A DNA stretch of 64,000 nt from an uncultured Mediterraneibacter sp. (GTDB lineage: Bacteria > Bacillota > Clostridia > Lachnospirales > Lachnospiraceae), in assembly GCA_944383695.1 (NCBI GenBank), contig CALWQP010000014.1:1-64000 (forward strand), read 5' to 3'. Under the pieces are notes generated by a model. It saw only the letters and a list, made by a program, of their open reading frames with translations. It had not been told where the DNA came from and made no database searches. Of the stretch, positions 63,977 to 64,000 are shown piece by piece; position 1 is the stretch's first letter; every line of letters starts with the position of its first letter. The translations under genes and the position numbers were made by a program.

Positions 63977-64000
63977 TAAAAAAATCGAGTGTGCTCGGTT
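63976..64000 (-). terminator. Partial terminator of the gene beyond the right edge
   Basis: CGAGCACACTCG followed by TTTTTTT on the minus strand looks like the end of a transcript from beyond 64000, with the stem possibly cut by the window edge. Confidence 0.35.

Overview
The window looks like chromosome from an anaerobic, endospore-forming Clostridia of the Lachnospiraceae type (Bacillota). The support is a spoVA locus, pyruvate formate-lyase with its activase, the ireB-ruvX-DUF1292-fur block, a DUF4317 gene, a class of ThiI without rhodanese domain, beta-glucoside PTS genes, and AGGAGG-type ribosome binding sites throughout. The species cannot be named from sequence alone. Almost all genes lie on the minus strand; the plus-strand exceptions are the HPr-like gene, an HxlR regulator, spoVAC and an AraC regulator.

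Layout. 0.1-9.5 kb: a YihY-type membrane protein, a 6S RNA gene with a clear promoter and terminator, a DUF5808-like membrane protein, then a housekeeping run read right to left: mtaB, ireB, ruvX, DUF1292, fur, RNase J, trmR and trhP (tRNA modification, RNA decay, metal regulation). 9.6-17.7 kb: an HPr-like protein without the catalytic histidine, then thiI, cysteine desulfurase, rsmE, prmA, a GH25 lipoprotein and a molybdenum cofactor block (MOSC, moaA, mogA, moaC), tightly packed or overlapping. 17.8-22.8 kb: a very large imperfect palindrome and a MarR-controlled heterodimeric ABC exporter. 22.9-28.3 kb: a beta-glucoside catabolic operon (PTS IIBCA, GH1, GH5) with an RpiR regulator. 28.3-34.6 kb: DUF4317, a class M-like sirtuin, HxlR, and pflB-pflA separated by a 207-bp MITE-like element. 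34.7-36.7 kb: decayed remains of a response regulator and a FtsX-type ABC permease. 36.8-43.4 kb: a complete phosphate regulon (pstS-pstC-pstA-pstB-phoU-phoP-phoR) headed by Pho-box repeats. 43.5-47.7 kb: glmS with a leader terminator, then a split spoVA locus: spoVAD-spoVAE and spoVAC are divergent, with a good sigma-G type promoter in each direction. 47.8-54.7 kb: GH2 enzyme, glgP-malQ alpha-glucan operon and an AraC regulator. 54.7-64 kb: a MoeA-like protein with a cysteine-rich tail, nadE, hslO, a methyltransferase, a second large palindrome of the 17.8-kb family, a cytidylate kinase-like protein, and livHMGF, whose binding protein probably lies beyond the right edge.

No complete new defence or biosynthetic system is visible. 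The least explained signals are non-coding: two related giant palindromes placed directly 3' of genes, a composite MITE-like element with a solo hairpin relative in the pst operon, an attenuator-like terminator in the glmS leader, and the divergent spoVA arrangement. Assignments rest on reading conserved motifs; no database search was run.
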